A stretch of 64,000 bases of DNA from Hexactinellida sp. DTS-2022. Its lineage: Eukaryota; Porifera; Hexactinellida. Positions within the stretch are counted from its first letter, which is position 1; each line of letters opens with the position of its first letter. The notes under the pieces were generated by a model. The model worked only from the letters and a program-made list of their open reading frames with translations, did no database searches and was not told where the DNA came from. The position numbers and the translations under genes are program-made. This document shows, piece by piece, positions 48,418-60,075 of the stretch. The stretch spans positions 7,006,001-7,070,000 of the forward strand of contig JAPNXP010000002.1 of assembly GCA_028753945.1 (NCBI GenBank). Reading direction: 5' to 3'.

Positions 48418-50145
48418 GTGCCACCAAAGGAACATGCGTCGGCACAGCTGCAATTTTAGATTTATTTTTTCTCCGTAGACGGTGCCCTGGCCTGAGCTTT
48501 ATAGTTGATGGGCTGAATCTTGGCATGTAGGTGCGATGGGACCGTCTAATTTGCACCTGGGGTTACGATTTTTGATTAACAAATTTTTGACACATCTTTA
48601 ACACCTTTAAAGATTTGTCTGGTCCATAACACAAAATATGTTTTACTAAACCCCCAAATTTTATTTCACATTTGGATTCACCATAGAATTCTGCGTCTGA
48701 TGGGAGAAGAAATCTTTCAATAAGGGGTTTAATTTCTGCCACAAATGGGGGCTTAAATTTCTTTGTTTACTCACACTTCAATTTCAGTAAAACTGTGAAA
48801 TCTATTTCCATTGTTTCAACTTGTAATAATTATATTGATTTAACTTGTTAAATCCTACTCTATTGATTCAACTTGCGATAATTAAATTGATTTAACTTAT
48901 AAATTGCAGCTGGCTTCTATTTAATTTACCATACAATGGATTAAATTAAATAATATAATATAAGGAATTTGTTGACTTAATTCAACTCAACCGTGGATAA
49001 CAATGCTAATATAAATAACTAATAATATAATTTATTATCAATACATAATGAATGAATGGCATCAAACTCAAGATGGTTTAAGATAGAAACAAACTTCAAA
49101 TTTATCTACCGTTCCTTGTTACTCGGACCAATTAACAAATGCTTCTTCACACCTTGGGCGTTGATGACTTGGCTAAAAAAAATCCAAAATTGCACCCTGT
49201 GCTGACAGCATGCTCCTTTGGAGGCACTATCAATAACCAACCAATAAAATATAGTGCCACCAAAGGAACATGCGTCGGCACAGGGTGCAATTTTGTTTAT
49301 TTTTATTTTTCTCCGTAGCAGGTGCCCTGGCCACACCTATATACATGGAGGGCTGAAACTTGGCATGTAGGTGCGTATGGACCGTCTAATCTGCACCTGG
49401 GGTTACGATTTTTGATTTACAAATCTTTGACACATCTTTAACACCTTTCAAAATTTGTCTGGTCCATAACTCAAAATATGTTTTACTATACCCCCAAATT
49501 TTATTTAACATTTGGATTCACCATAATATTCTGCGTCTGATGAGAGAAGAAATTTTTCAAAAAGGCGTTTAATTTCTGCCACAAATGGGAATTGAAATTT
49601 CTTTGTTTACTCACACTTCAATTTCAGAAAAGCTGTGAAATCTAATTCCATTGTTTCAACTTGTAATAATTATATTGATTTAACTTGTTAAATCCTAGTC
49701 TATTGATTCAACTTGCGATAATTAAATTGATTTAACTTATAAATTCCAGCTGGCTTCTATTTAATTATAGTATTACTATACAATGGATTAAATTAAATAA
49801 TATATTATAAGGAATTTGTTGACTCAACTCAACCAACCATGGATAACATTGCTAAAATAAATAACTAATAATATAATTGATTATCAATACATAATGAATG
49901 AATGGCATTAAACTCTTGATGGTTTATGATAGAAACTAACTTCAAATTTATCTACCGTTCCTTGTGACTCCGACCAATTAACAAATGGTTCTTCACACCT
50001 TGGGCGTTGGTGACTTGGCGAAAAAAATACAAAATTGCAGCCTGCGCCGATAGCATGTTCCTTTGGAGGCACTATCAATAAACAACCAGCAAAATATAGT
50101 GCCACCAAAGGAACATGCGTCGGCACAGGCTGCAATTTTGGTTTT

Positions 50146-50599
50146 TTACCCTCTCTCAGCCGGAATCTGTAGAACCTCAGCATATGAATCGATTTTGATA
50201 ATTGAAGATAGCTTGAGGAATTATTAAAATATGTTAATGACATTAATTTGTTTATGATAATATTAATTTTCTTATACACTTATACATTTCAAATACATAA
50301 ATAAATAATAAATAATCAGTAGTATATCTAGTTTTGCAATCACGTACTGCATATTTATTCCAGCACAATGAGTAAACTAGGATCAGAATACCATTAAAGT
50401 GAGCATAATTTTTGAAAAGAAACTGGGGGGGCGGCCCCCCCGGTTTTTGGCTCATTTCAAAACAGGGGGGGGCGAGCCTCCCCGCCCCCCCGGAACCTGA
50501 CGCCCTTGCGCCTAATTAGAGATTCATTGCCTATCTATTTGAGAGATTCAAAATTAGCTTCCAATGCCTTCCATAGATTATAATTTCAGAATGCTAGCT
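50146..50599. other. Array end and GC-rich MITE fragment
   Basis: The array stops after the last hairpin. At 50425-50500 a GC-rich patch (GGGGGGGCGGCCCCCCC, CGCCCCCCCGGAACC) resembles the sub-terminal G/C runs of the hAT elements near 19.6 and 22.3 kb. No ends were defined. Confidence 0.4.
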
Positions 50600-50645
50600 A
50601 CTTTTAACTTTCTCGCTACTACGTCTTTGCTCTTCTATTAACCTT

Positions 50646-51376
50646 TTGAACGTTTTGTAGTTCACAGTACATTTCCTCCTGCACTTATTCCATTCGAAAG
50701 CACTCAAAGGCAAGGTACATCGAACCATGTTGGGGACCTCTGCTCGAGGTTATACAGGCTGCACAATCCTTATCATGGTGAGCCCAGATAATGGTAACGC
50801 GACCTGCAACGGCACATCCCCAGTGGCGAATTATTACGTAACACTCCAACCAACACTCCTCCATCTAAAGTGTATTGCGGAAAGGCAACGCAACTGACGA
50901 GTCCAGGCCGGGACGAAACACAAGGATTGGAATTCAATACAGGTGAGTTTCTAGCTAATTTATTGACTAAATTACGATGGATTAATATTGTAGTTCTGTC
51001 TTTATAAGGGGCGTAGATTCCGGATGTGGATTTGTATGCCCATCTTTATTTGGGTTTGTAGATTCATTGGGACTTGGGTGACAATTTTCAATTTGCAATT
51101 GGTTAAATAGAGAATCAACAAATTATTGGTATGTCCAGGTCCCTACCAACCATACCGGAGCCTACGCAGTGCGGTCTGTTAACATAACAGTGCGGTATGT
51201 TCATTTATAAATGGAGAGGACTGGAATGTGGCTGTAGGGGAGGAGGAGGCCACATATAACTTATTTTGTAGATTATATGTCTTGTACATGACTTATGTTA
51301 ATTTTACATAGAAGATTTAGCTCACAAAGCCAATTATCGTTCACTTAGAGAGTTGGATGTCAATATGGAGGATTAA
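50646..51376 (+). CDS. Possible exons of an unrecognised gene (weak)
   Basis: After an AG near 50658 a non-repetitive, higher-GC block runs to a good GTGAGT donor at 50941. Two frames are open over part of it: one with DNGNATCNGTSPVANYYVTL, one with SKVYCGKATQLTSPGRDETQ reaching the donor in phase 1. Joining the second to an acceptor at 51311 gives a short in-frame end, DLAHKANYRSLRELDVN, with stop at 51374-51376. The composition suggests an exon, but frame choice is uncertain and I assign no function. Confidence 0.25.
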
Positions 51377-51541
51377 GCTACCCAAGCAAACAACAAATGA
51401 GTTCTATTTTGGCTTTGTATTATACTTATTCAAATAATTAATTAATTTTTAAGGCTAGATTTCCTAATGATTCTATTAATGAGTTTCCACTGTATTTTAT
51501 GTTACAGTTACTATAGTCAAATCGCATATGCGTGATTTCAG

Positions 51542-52941
51542 TATCGGTTTCAATTCTACTACGAAAGAAGTGATATTACAGATTGTTCTTTTGAAAGTAA
51601 ATGTATCAACAGGAATAACTCTACTGCTCTACATTTCCCTGATATAGGTAACTAGACTGAAAATTGTTTACTAATATTAGTTGTAATATTTTATTTATTT
51701 TTGTATTTAGTAGTGAATATTACTCAAGTGAGTGCTGATAGAAATCAAAATATAATAGTTGAAGGAAATAGCATAGAGATTGCAACATATTCTTTTCCAG
51801 GTAAATTTAATTTAGAAAATTAAATGAAAATACAGTGGAGTTCGCTTAATAGCATACGTGTTTGCCACTAAATCTGGTTGCTAATAGGGGAATGGAATTA
51901 ACAGTATTATCACGCTTGGGACCGAAAATCGGTTGCTAATAAAAGCAATATTGCTATTAGGGGAGTTGCTAATAAAGCAACCCCACTGTATAACAATAGT
52001 ACGTTTTATTTATAAGTTATAATTTCAATATTTAGCTGACACGACTATTGTTATTCTGGCCGATACAAATCCGCCAAAAGCTACAGTAACGTAAGTCTAT
52101 TTAAGTCCCCTATAAAGCCTTTTCCTTAAATAAGTTACGAATACATGGTACAATAAAAATCCGACCTTTTCTCTAAATTGATAAGTGACGTCATTTCGAT
52201 ATTCGCCAGCAACGAATTGATTGGAGATCTAGCGATTGTTTTCCAAATTGAGAATGGAGCTAAATATGTAAGTTTACATTCCATGATATGAATTATCTAT
52301 CTGAATTGACTTTTAAGTACTAGTACAGTGGAACCTCTATAAGTGGGGGAGCTGGGACGGGGAAAATTTCAATTGCCCCCCATTCCCCGGTTATAAAATT
52401 CAATTGGAAAAACATTATATATGCTATATTATACAAAATATTCATATAACACACACATTAATGCACGTTCTAGTTCTTATTTGTATATTATGACAATTTA
52501 GTTAACTGCTGATCTACACTAGGTGATTTCTTCTAAAAACATCAGAGTAGATCAATCGAAAATATTTTTTCTGTAGAACTTTTGAGTCGATTTATTGGAA
52601 ATATTGTTTATTTTATAAGAATCATGTTGGGATTTGTCCATTCCCCCCATTTATGGAGGTTGTTTTGTATGGAGATAAAAACTCCTTGAAATTTATGGTC
52701 CCCCATTCCCCACTTCCCCGCTTATAGAGGTTCATTTGTATGGATATATACGAATATGGTAAAAAATTCCCCACTTATGGAGGTTCCCCATTTATAGAGA
52801 CCCCACTTATAGAGGTTGCACTGTATACTATATTCATATATTTCTTAAGATGGAGATATTCAAAGTGTTTTTCAAATCAGCAATACAATAAAGTAATATT
52901 TCCTAATATAGGTAACTGCATCTAGATTTATCGTTCATTGA
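51542..52941 (+). CDS. Four to five small exons of an unrecognised, probably extracellular protein
   Basis: Exons 51542-51647, 51711-51800, 52036-52090 and 52186-52267 have AG/GT borders and phases 0-1, 1-1, 1-2 and 2-0. They give 111 uninterrupted codons. The peptide includes DITDCSFESKCINRNNSTAL (two Cys and an N-glycosylation sequon), VNITQVSADRNQNIIVEGNS (like the first strand of an Ig-type domain), and DTTIVILADTNPPKATV. A possible terminal exon 52912-52941 adds nine codons and a stop. MITEs occupy the introns at 51833-51988 and 52326-52823. Upstream exons must exist, because the frame before 51542 is closed. Beta-rich, sequon-bearing sequence suggests a cell-surface protein; the family is not recognised. 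Confidence 0.5.
51833..51988. mobile_element. pogo-like MITE (156 bases) in an intron
   Basis: CAGTGGAGTTCGCTTAATAG at the left faces CTAATAAAGCAACCCCACTG at the right, with TA on both sides. Internal GGTTGCTAATA words repeat. It lies between the second and third exon of the 51542 gene. Confidence 0.7.
52326..52823. mobile_element. pogo-like MITE (498 bases) in an intron
   Basis: CAGTGGAACCTCTATAAGTG and the inverse of CAGTGCAACCTCTATAAGTG, each next to TA. Several internal copies of TTATGGAGGTT and CCCCATT lie near the right end. Confidence 0.75.
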
Positions 52942-53142
52942 AATATCATCAGTTATTGGTTACACCAAAGGTTCTACAAAGGTTCCAACTATCGGCCTAA
53001 TTTTTAGCGCCTTAATTTTGCAGACCTAAATTGACAATTTGGTGTAATGAAATGCATTCAATTTGGCGCCGTAGGAAGATTGAAATCCAGATTTTCGCAC
53101 CAAAATGAAACCTTGTAAGCATATTGTCTCTGCAAAGGTATC

Positions 53143-53235
53143 ATAGGCGTAAAGACCACCCGCCACCGGACATTTCCGGGTGGCCCATAGCTATCCGCAG
53201 TTATCCGGACTTAACCCGGAGTCCGGGTAATAGTA
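53143..53235. repeat. GC-rich fragment related to 28319-28463
   Basis: ATAGGCGTAAAGACC followed by ACATTTCCGGGTGGCCC and CCCGGAGTCCGGG. The right-hand inverse of the end was not found. Confidence 0.4.
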
Positions 53236-53878
53236 CACATGTATAGAGGTGGGTTACCGTTAATCGAATCTGCCAGTTTCCACTTTCTGATCAGCTTTTA
53301 TGAACACCGGTTTACAACATACAACTTTCAATCTCCAGTAACCTATGATGGAAAGTATATATTATTGAATTTAAATATCTGCGATTCGCTTTGTATACTA
53401 TACAATAATGATAAACTCTGTATAAAAGTTCAATTGTTGTATAATTCAACGGTTTGATCAATGAGTATAATGTTTTATGATGTATTATCCGTAACTAAAT
53501 AGCAGAACTGCCTAACTATCCTTCAGACTGCCCCTCCTAACTCGGAAGGGTAAAACTAGTTTATTTGGACCCTGAGTTCATAAAATATGTATGAAACTTA
53601 CATATTATTTCAAAAATATACCAAAAATTATTGTATAAAATATAACATACTGTTCAAGTATGAACTAATGGGTATTTATTTTTTCTTGCAAATGCCACTT
53701 TATTGACTCTGCCCTTAACGTATTCAAGAAATGATGTATTCAAACTGTTGTGATTACAACTCTCTCAGTGTACTATATATACAGTAGACCCAGGATAATC
53801 CGAGATTTTTTCTTATCCCAATGGTTTCGGACTAGACAGGTCTACTTTAGATATAGATATACAGTAGTATATAGTATA
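53236..53878. other. No gene recognised
   Basis: AT-rich. At 53781 a CAGTAGACCCAGGATAATCC with a nearby CGGACTAGACAGGTCTACTT looks like a collapsed pogo-type MITE. Confidence 0.4.
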
Positions 53879-53880
53879 TA

Positions 53881-54626
53881 CAGTAATACCTCGTTTTACG
53901 CTTTTTTTTTTACGCGTTTTCGTTTTACGCGGAACAATTTTTTATGTCCAAAACTTTTTTTACGCGATCCTCAACTCGTTTTACGCGGTTTTTCTATGAT
54001 TTTCATACAATTAATTCTCTTTTTTATGGATATTTTCGATAATTTTTAAGATTTAGTGGTAACAAAGCGGTTCTACATTTCCAAAAAAACAAAAATGATG
54101 ATTTAGAGATAGTAGATAGTTAGGGATATGTATTTGTCGTATAGTAAGTTCATCCAAATATATTATTGGTCAAATGAATACATATTTGCTTCACTATTCA
54201 CACTAGAGATACCCAGTTGTGGGAGGTACCCGAAGGTGTAGGGTTGCGGTGTGAAGTGAATTTTAATTCCCTTCACAACACAATTCCCTTTCTGTGGGAA
54301 TTCCCAAGTATTCTCACAAGTTGGATTCTATCAGGATTCCCACTGGTAAAAATAATTACCATTCAAAACGATATTGGAAATCCTATGGGAATTCCCATGG
54401 GATTAACATACACACGGAAACCTTGGCTATCTGAGAGGTCCGGATGTTGGATTTTTTAGTGTTTAAACACTAGGTATTAAAAATTTTATTCGATGTTTAT
54501 AATATTTGGAAACGCATCTATTGGTTTAATATGTGTTACTATGAGAATGAACCGTTTTTTTACGCGATTTCGTTTTACGCGGGCTTTTCAAGGAACGCAT
54601 CTACCGCGTAAAAAGAGGGATACCTG
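53881..54626. mobile_element. pogo-like MITE (746 bases), TA target
   Basis: The left end is CAGTAATACCTCGTTTTACG and the right end CGCGTAAAAAGAGGGATACC then TG, both next to TA. Sub-terminal copies of TCGTTTTACGCGG occur at both sides (53925-53990, 54555-54580). No transposase. Confidence 0.7.
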
Positions 54627-54959
54627 TACATACATTATTTTCTCTAATAGTCCATCAGTGGGCAAATGGCCCGAAGTGGGCAAGCATATTAGTGAACCAT
54701 AAGAGAAGTGGGAATGAATAGAACAGAGTAGTATATATGTGTACTTCTATCCATAATTATTATACATACGTCGTAAAAGATTTTGATTACTCTATGATAG
54801 TAAGATGACATCCACAGTCTTTTGTACAATTCTTCGATTTATATTAATTTATTCTTTCGTCCTAACAAAGATAGGATAAGAAATAACTGGTTTTGACTTC
54901 CTATCTCGGTATGAAGGTCTCCAGTCTACCAGCTTTATGGATTGTTTCTGAGTCATATG

Positions 54960-55160
54960 CCGTAATTCCCTGAATAAGCGCCCGGTCGCTTTTTTTCATG
55001 ATGAGAAACCCCGGCGCTTATTCAGAGCACTACGGTAGTTGAACCCAGTTACTGTGTTCAGAAATCTCCAAACCAATGATATCCTCACTGAATAGGTTGA
55101 TAAATAATACATAACATCCCGGCGCATTTCAATTCACGGTGCTTTTTCAGAGTATTACCG
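54960..55160. mobile_element. Two overlapping GAATAAGCGCC-family MITE ends
   Basis: CCGTAATTCCCTGAATAAGC starts the block. GGCGCTTATTCAGAGCACTA with CGG ends a first inverted pair near 55037, and TTTTTCAGAGTATTACCG ends a second at 55160. It lies 55 bases upstream of Mutator-like copy 2. Confidence 0.5.
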
Positions 55161-55215
55161 TACTTCATTCTTTATATTTATTATAATATTTTCTTAAATA
55201 TTAGCTTTACTAATA

Positions 55216-57245
55216 ATGTCGAGCGAGTCAAGCTTCGATGGACAGATTTTCAATGAGTCTGATGATTTAATTCCCAAATCTATTTCAGCAGATTGGGACA
55301 GCTTTCCTTCAGACACCGAGCCCCCCGTTGCTACCATCGCTTCGCAAGCACTTCCTCCACCTGCGCCAACATCATCCCAAACATCTATACCTCCATCAAC
55401 ACCGGGGATTTCGGAGTCCTTTTTATCACTTGACATAGCATCTCAGGCCACAGACAGTTTTCGAAACCGGAGACGTGGGGGTCGCCCTCGCAAGCGAATC
55501 TACGCCAGAAGACACACTGTTGGCAATCCTGATACCAAAGAATTTCCATCAGTCAAGATTGCAGACCCAATTTCCAAGATAAGCAAACCGAAGAAACACA
55601 AATTCTTCAAAGCCCACCCGATTCGAGGATATGCCTCTAAATTCCGAGTTCCACCATATACCCATTCGTGACCAGTCGAATTTAAAACATCTCAGGATAG
55701 TTCTTTAAGGACCGCTTCTAAACCAACTGGTATGAGGATCCTTGATGTAGGAATTTTTGCTGAGGTATTCGCTACCTTTCAATGCAACAAATGCAATGGT
55801 CCTCTCGTCTTGTACGAAGAAAGATGGCAGCACGGCTGGCAGACATTCCTTAGAGTCAAGTGCCAGACGTGCCATTCAGAACACGCAACTATCCCTTCCT
55901 CACGTTCTCTGGACATGCCCAACCACCATACTTGTGTCAATGTTCAGTTTACCAGCAGAGACATGAATGAGGTTACAATGGGTCGGTACTGGCCACACAT
56001 TCAACCGGTATGTCATGGCGCGATTTACTTAAAATTGCTACAATATTTGATATGCCACCACCAGTTCAAACGATACCATCTCGATATGCCATTCGTCTTG
56101 AAGGTGTTACAAAAAAAGCGGTTAATCTTTCGATGTCTGAAGCTGCTGATCAGCTACACCAGAGAGTAGATTCAGAACCATCTCCCGAGCCTAATTCTAT
56201 CAATGTAACAATCAGTTTCGACAGCTCGTGGAAGACCAGGGGTTTCTACTCCAATATAGGTTTCGGTGCTGCCATATCTACCTCCACCAAGAAAGAAATG
56301 GACTACGAGATCTTGAGTCGACTATGCGAGAAGTGCTCTATCTGGACAGAAGAGAAACAGAAGGACAAACCGTCCGAGTACGAGAAATGGCTAGAGCGTC
56401 ATAAGCCGAATTGCAACAGGAATTACACAGGTTCTTCCCAAGCAATGGAGCCGGAAGCTGCCGAGAGAATCTGGGGTCGCAGCTTGGAGAAGAACCGCCT
56501 GGTGTATTCCGTGTTTGTTGGTGACGGAGACTCTAAGGCCTTTCAGCACGTGACAAGACTTGATCCTTATCCCCTTGTGAAAGTGCGAAAAGAAGAATGT
56601 CTGACACATGTTGCCAAGCGTCTGAAGAAGAACCAGAAGAAAATGAAGCATAATATAAAGACAAAAACTTATATACAACACAAACTCTCCGAATGGAAAG
56701 CTGACTATATCGCCGCGAACTATTCTACCGTTATATTACAGAATCGTGGAACAACACCTGATAAGCTGTCACGAGCTCTACGCCTTCTCCTCGAGCACGC
56801 AGCAGGAAATCATTCTGGCTGTCCTACCGGCGAGAACACATGGTTTCGTTGGAATAAACCATCTACCTCCACAACACCAGCTACTTTGACCACCTTTACA
56901 CCTATTGAAATCCAGAAGGTACGCGAGGTCTTCAACACATATGCCACGACTGAGTTCTGCAGCCATCTGACGCTAGGTCTAACTCTGAATGCAAATGAAT
57001 CCCTGCACAACATGATATGGTGCATCATCCCCAAGAACAAGCACGTTTCTCCTCAGTCTATCAGGATTAGCACTGCCATCGCTGTTCTGAGTTTCAATGA
57101 GGGAGAACTGTCACTCTTCGGGATGATGGATGACCTTGGACTGTCTCCATCGCGACATGCCTACCAATCAATGATCGACCGAATTCATAAGTTGCAATAT
57201 TCCCGTAGGCGAGAAGAGTTTCCACTGGCATTAAGAGAAAACTGA
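55216..57245 (+). pseudogene. Mutator-like transposase, copy 2
   Basis: Same protein as copy 1, with the same MSSESSF start, basic RIYARRHT patch and CNKCN zinc pair. The DDE residues SFDSSWKTRG, VFVGDGDSKAF and NANESLHN are intact. Lesions differ from copy 1: a CGA-type codon reads TGA at 55669-55671, and one base is lost near 55981 (frame resumes at 56010). About 170 bases are deleted after IHKLQYSR, removing most of the basic tail. The C-terminal 2/3 is nearly identical to copy 1 while the N-terminal third is clearly more diverged. Neither copy is complete. Confidence 0.75.
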
Positions 57246-57499
57246 AGGAGCGTAGTACTCCTTCTGTCTCTAGTCAGTCTTCTGGTGATGCTTCTAGTAG
57301 TTCAGACGAGTCGACCACCCTTTGTTCCATATGCGATAAGAGAGAGCCGGATCCACTAGCACTCAGACGAGTCGGGAAGAAGATTGAGTCGCAATGGGTA
57401 TGCTGTGATGTCTGCTCAGACTGGATCCACTGCTACTGTGCTGATGTAGTATACGAGATTGTCTCTGTTGGATCTTTCACTTGTGACAAGTGTACTTAA
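57209..57499 (+). CDS. PHD finger frame overlapping the transposase end, copy 2
   Basis: Open after a TAG at 57206-57208, overlapping the transposase stop (57243-57245) in the -1 register exactly as in copy 1. It encodes the same Ser-rich linker and C4HC3 PHD finger (CSICDKRE, CCDVCSDWIHCYC, CDKCT). Only a few residues differ from copy 1, so the domain has stayed open in both copies. Confidence 0.6.
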   Translation, partial: ARRVSTGIKRKLKERSTPSVSSQSSGDASSSSDESTTLCSICDKREPDPLALRRVGKKIESQWVCCDVCSDWIHCYCADVVYEIVSVGSFTCDKCT

Positions 57500-58203
57500 T
57501 ATGTGAGTTGTTCAATTTTTACCTTTACTCGATCCATTTATTAATCAAAATAGGTACGAATTTTCAGCTATTTAGAACGACTATTTCGGTTTCGGTCACT
57601 TAGCGAGGGTTCACTTAACAAGGTCCGTTTTCCGACTTTGTTTGTTCGTATTTGGTGTTACCGGCCTCATTCGACCACCGTTACTATTGTAACAACAGCA
57701 ATATATATTCTTACTTAAAATTGATAAAGTCACTCACTTGTATACCAATTATGCTCCTTTGAAGATAGTTTTTTGGTTGATTTTTGAATTAATATCACTA
57801 TAACTCCATCCAGTCGAAGAATATTTAATTGAAAACCTTCCTCCTTCGAGTTTCTTTGTGTATCATTGATTCATTATACCATATTGTTGATGGATCATGA
57901 TGGTAGTTTGTGTTGTGGGGATAATAAGTAGGGTTTTTAATCTTTAGTCTCGGGAATTGTTTTTTAAACCCAGGTTCTCGGGATCACGATCTGAGACGTA
58001 ATGCTGGTGATACAAGGGTTTTGCATTATTGGCTGAAATCGGTTTCAAATACTATATACTACACCTCGATTATAATATGGACTCTGTGCATTATAATGGT
58101 GATGTCATTTTTTCAATGAGTAAGCATATTCGTGATTTTTGGTGTGTGACAGTGATGTGCTCCGTTACTAAATCTTCCGTTACTCCGTTACCGTTACTTT
58201 TTA
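57500..58203. other. 3' non-coding part of Mutator-like copy 2 and CCGTTA start
   Basis: Near-identical to 31031-31735, then the first CCGTTACTCCGTTACCGTTA words. The identity stops where the array-type unit was inserted. Confidence 0.65.
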
Positions 58204-59545
58204 CTGTGCCGACTATACTATAGTATAGTGGCCCAGTATTGGTCTTAGTGCTTTCGTTATTATTATTACTGTGCCGACTATACTATAGTATAGTGGCCCA
58301 GTTCTAATCTTAGTGCTTTGGTTACCGATTATTATTATTCTTCCGTAGCTCATCCACTGAACAGAGTATAGTTAAATAAGAACCCAAAATTTCAGTATAT
58401 GTGTCTCATGGGTTACAGATGTGCACCTGGGGTCACGATTTTTTATTGCACTTTTTTGGATACATTTTACACCTGTTTAGTATTCGAAAAAGCACAATAA
58501 ATGTTGCGAGAATATTTAATTTATATGCATTCGATGAAGAATTAAATTCTACACCTTTTCACAGTGCACGAATTTTTAAATTGGGTTTCCTTTGTGCCAT
58601 AATTGAGTTGCAAGTTTCCTTTGTTTACTAACACTTCAGTTCTATTCAAAGTGTTAAATCTAATTCTATTGTTTCAACTCGTTATTATTATATTGATTCA
58701 ACTTGTGAGATCGAGTAGGCTTCTATTTTCCAATTGAAAAAATAGATTATATATTTCACAACAACGACAGATTATGTGATTATATTTACTTCTTCGAGAA
58801 TATTATTGCACTGTTAATATACTGACGTAATTAATTATAATTAATTCAGTCAGTATATTACTTATATAGATGCTTATAATTAGGTTATTAGGGGTTATCG
58901 AGAGTGCGGAATTGAAATTTGATAAATTTGATAACCAAATTAATTAATTAATTATTCATGACAAAATAATTTAACTTAATAATTGTAAGTTGACATTGAA
59001 ATTGGTGTTAAATTATAAATAATATTAATTAATATTTATAATAATTAATTAAATATCATAAATCACAGAAATGAATTAAGATAGAAACAAACTTCCAATT
59101 TATCAATTGATCCTTATGCCACATAACACCTCTACAAATGGGTCTTGACACCGTGAGGTGTTGCTGACATCGTAAAAAAAATGTGTTTTCACAATTTTGT
59201 GAATTATATAATACAAATGGGTGGGTTGGTTTTGGGTGATCAGCCAACACGCACATAAAAAATGATGATTCATCACTTATTATATTCTACTGAAACTTGA
59301 ATATCTTTAAAACGAAGTGAGCAAAATGGAAACTTCCACCACTCTAAGGGTCGTAGCCTTCTGAAACACCTTTCTGAAATAATTTAACACCTTTATAGTG
59401 ATGATGACTTGGTGAAAAAAAAATCCACAATTGCAGCCTGTGCCGACAGCATGTTCCATTGGAGGCACTATCAATAGACCACCACCAAAATATAGTGCCA
59501 CCAAAGGAACATGCGTCGGCACAGGCTGCAATTTTGGATTTTTTT
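58204..59545. mobile_element. Solitary copy of the array unit inserted in the CCGTTA repeat
   Basis: Copy 1 gives the empty site: CCGTTACC, GTTAC, a run of T, ATTCCGTTAC. Here about 1.34 kb interrupts the T run. It starts with two palindrome repeats (ACTGTGCCGAC), passes through the unit body (CTTCCGTAG, TGCACCTGGGGTCACG, TTTCAACTTG) and ends with the hairpin at 59430-59532. The sequence CTGTGCCGAC lies near both ends in inverted orientation. This shows that palindrome repeat plus unit plus hairpin move as one entity. Confidence 0.7.
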
Positions 59546-59990
59546 TTATTCCGTTACCGTTACTCCGTTACTTTTGTTAATTTTATTAATTTTATCAGTT
59601 TACCTTTATTCAGTACAGTTTACCTAATGTAATGGCAATGGAATAAGTTTAACGTAGTAACGGTTACTGTGTTACGGTAATGTAATGGTAAGAGTGACTG
59701 ATTAATAAAGATAACGGTAACTGGTTAAAAGTAACGGACGCTCGTTACCGTTACTTTTTCCGTTACCGTTACTCGGCGACGCCCGTTACCGTTACCTTTT
59801 CCGTTACCTTTATTCCGCGACGCTCGTTACCGTTACTTTTTCCGTTACCGTTACTCCGCGACGCCCGTTACCGTTACTTTTTCCGTTACCGTTATTCCGC
59901 GACGCTCGTTACCGTTACTCTTTTTCCGTTACCGTTACTCCGCGACGCCCGTTACAGTTACTTTTCCGTTACAGTCACTTTCAAAAAGTC
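59546..59990. repeat. Continuation of the CCGTTACCGTTACT repeat, copy 2
   Basis: Matches 31740-32200 in order, including the inverted GTAACGG block and the CGGCGACGCCCG spacers, with fewer units. Confidence 0.75.
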
Positions 59991-60075
59991 AAAAGTCAAA
60001 ATTTTCTGATATGAATATTTGTTGTTGTTGTTTACACAAAACAGGTAATCAAATTTATGAAAATTCAAAATCAAC

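Larger units (their letters stand above)
34938..50135. repeat. Ten-member family of ~102-base hairpins (nine in this array)
   Basis: Copies: 34938-35040, 36613-36714, 37491-37593, 38937-39038, 40550-40652, 41420-41522, 44121-48454 (split by Ginger1), 49189-49291 and 50034-50135, plus 59430-59532. Each arm is about 40 bases. The left arm is ATTGCAGCCTGTGCCGAC, CATGTTCC, TTTGGAGGCACTAT. The right arm is ATAGTGCCACCAAAGGAACA then TGCGTCGGCACAGGCTGCAAT. The arms enclose a TCAATAAACCACCA-type loop. Arm changes are matched on the other arm in several copies. Confidence 0.85.
34226..50145. repeat. Long head-to-tail array of 0.87 and 1.4 kb units, each ending in a hairpin
   Basis: Units begin with a CTCCGTAG block then GGTGCCCTGGCC, at about 34230, 35317, 36759, 37637, 39054, 40696, 41559, 48471 and 49311. 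Inside follow TTTGCACCTGGGGTTACG, TTGTTTACTCACACTTC, GTTTCAACTTGTAATAATT and CCAGCTGGCTTCTATTTA. Short units (about 0.87 kb) lack a ~0.55 kb block present in long ones (for example about 35930-36560). Each unit ends in a hairpin listed separately. After subtracting the TTAA element and Ginger1, the 41559-48471 interval is again about 1.42 kb. No coding frame is conserved between units. A lone unit sits at 58204-59545. Confidence 0.85.
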
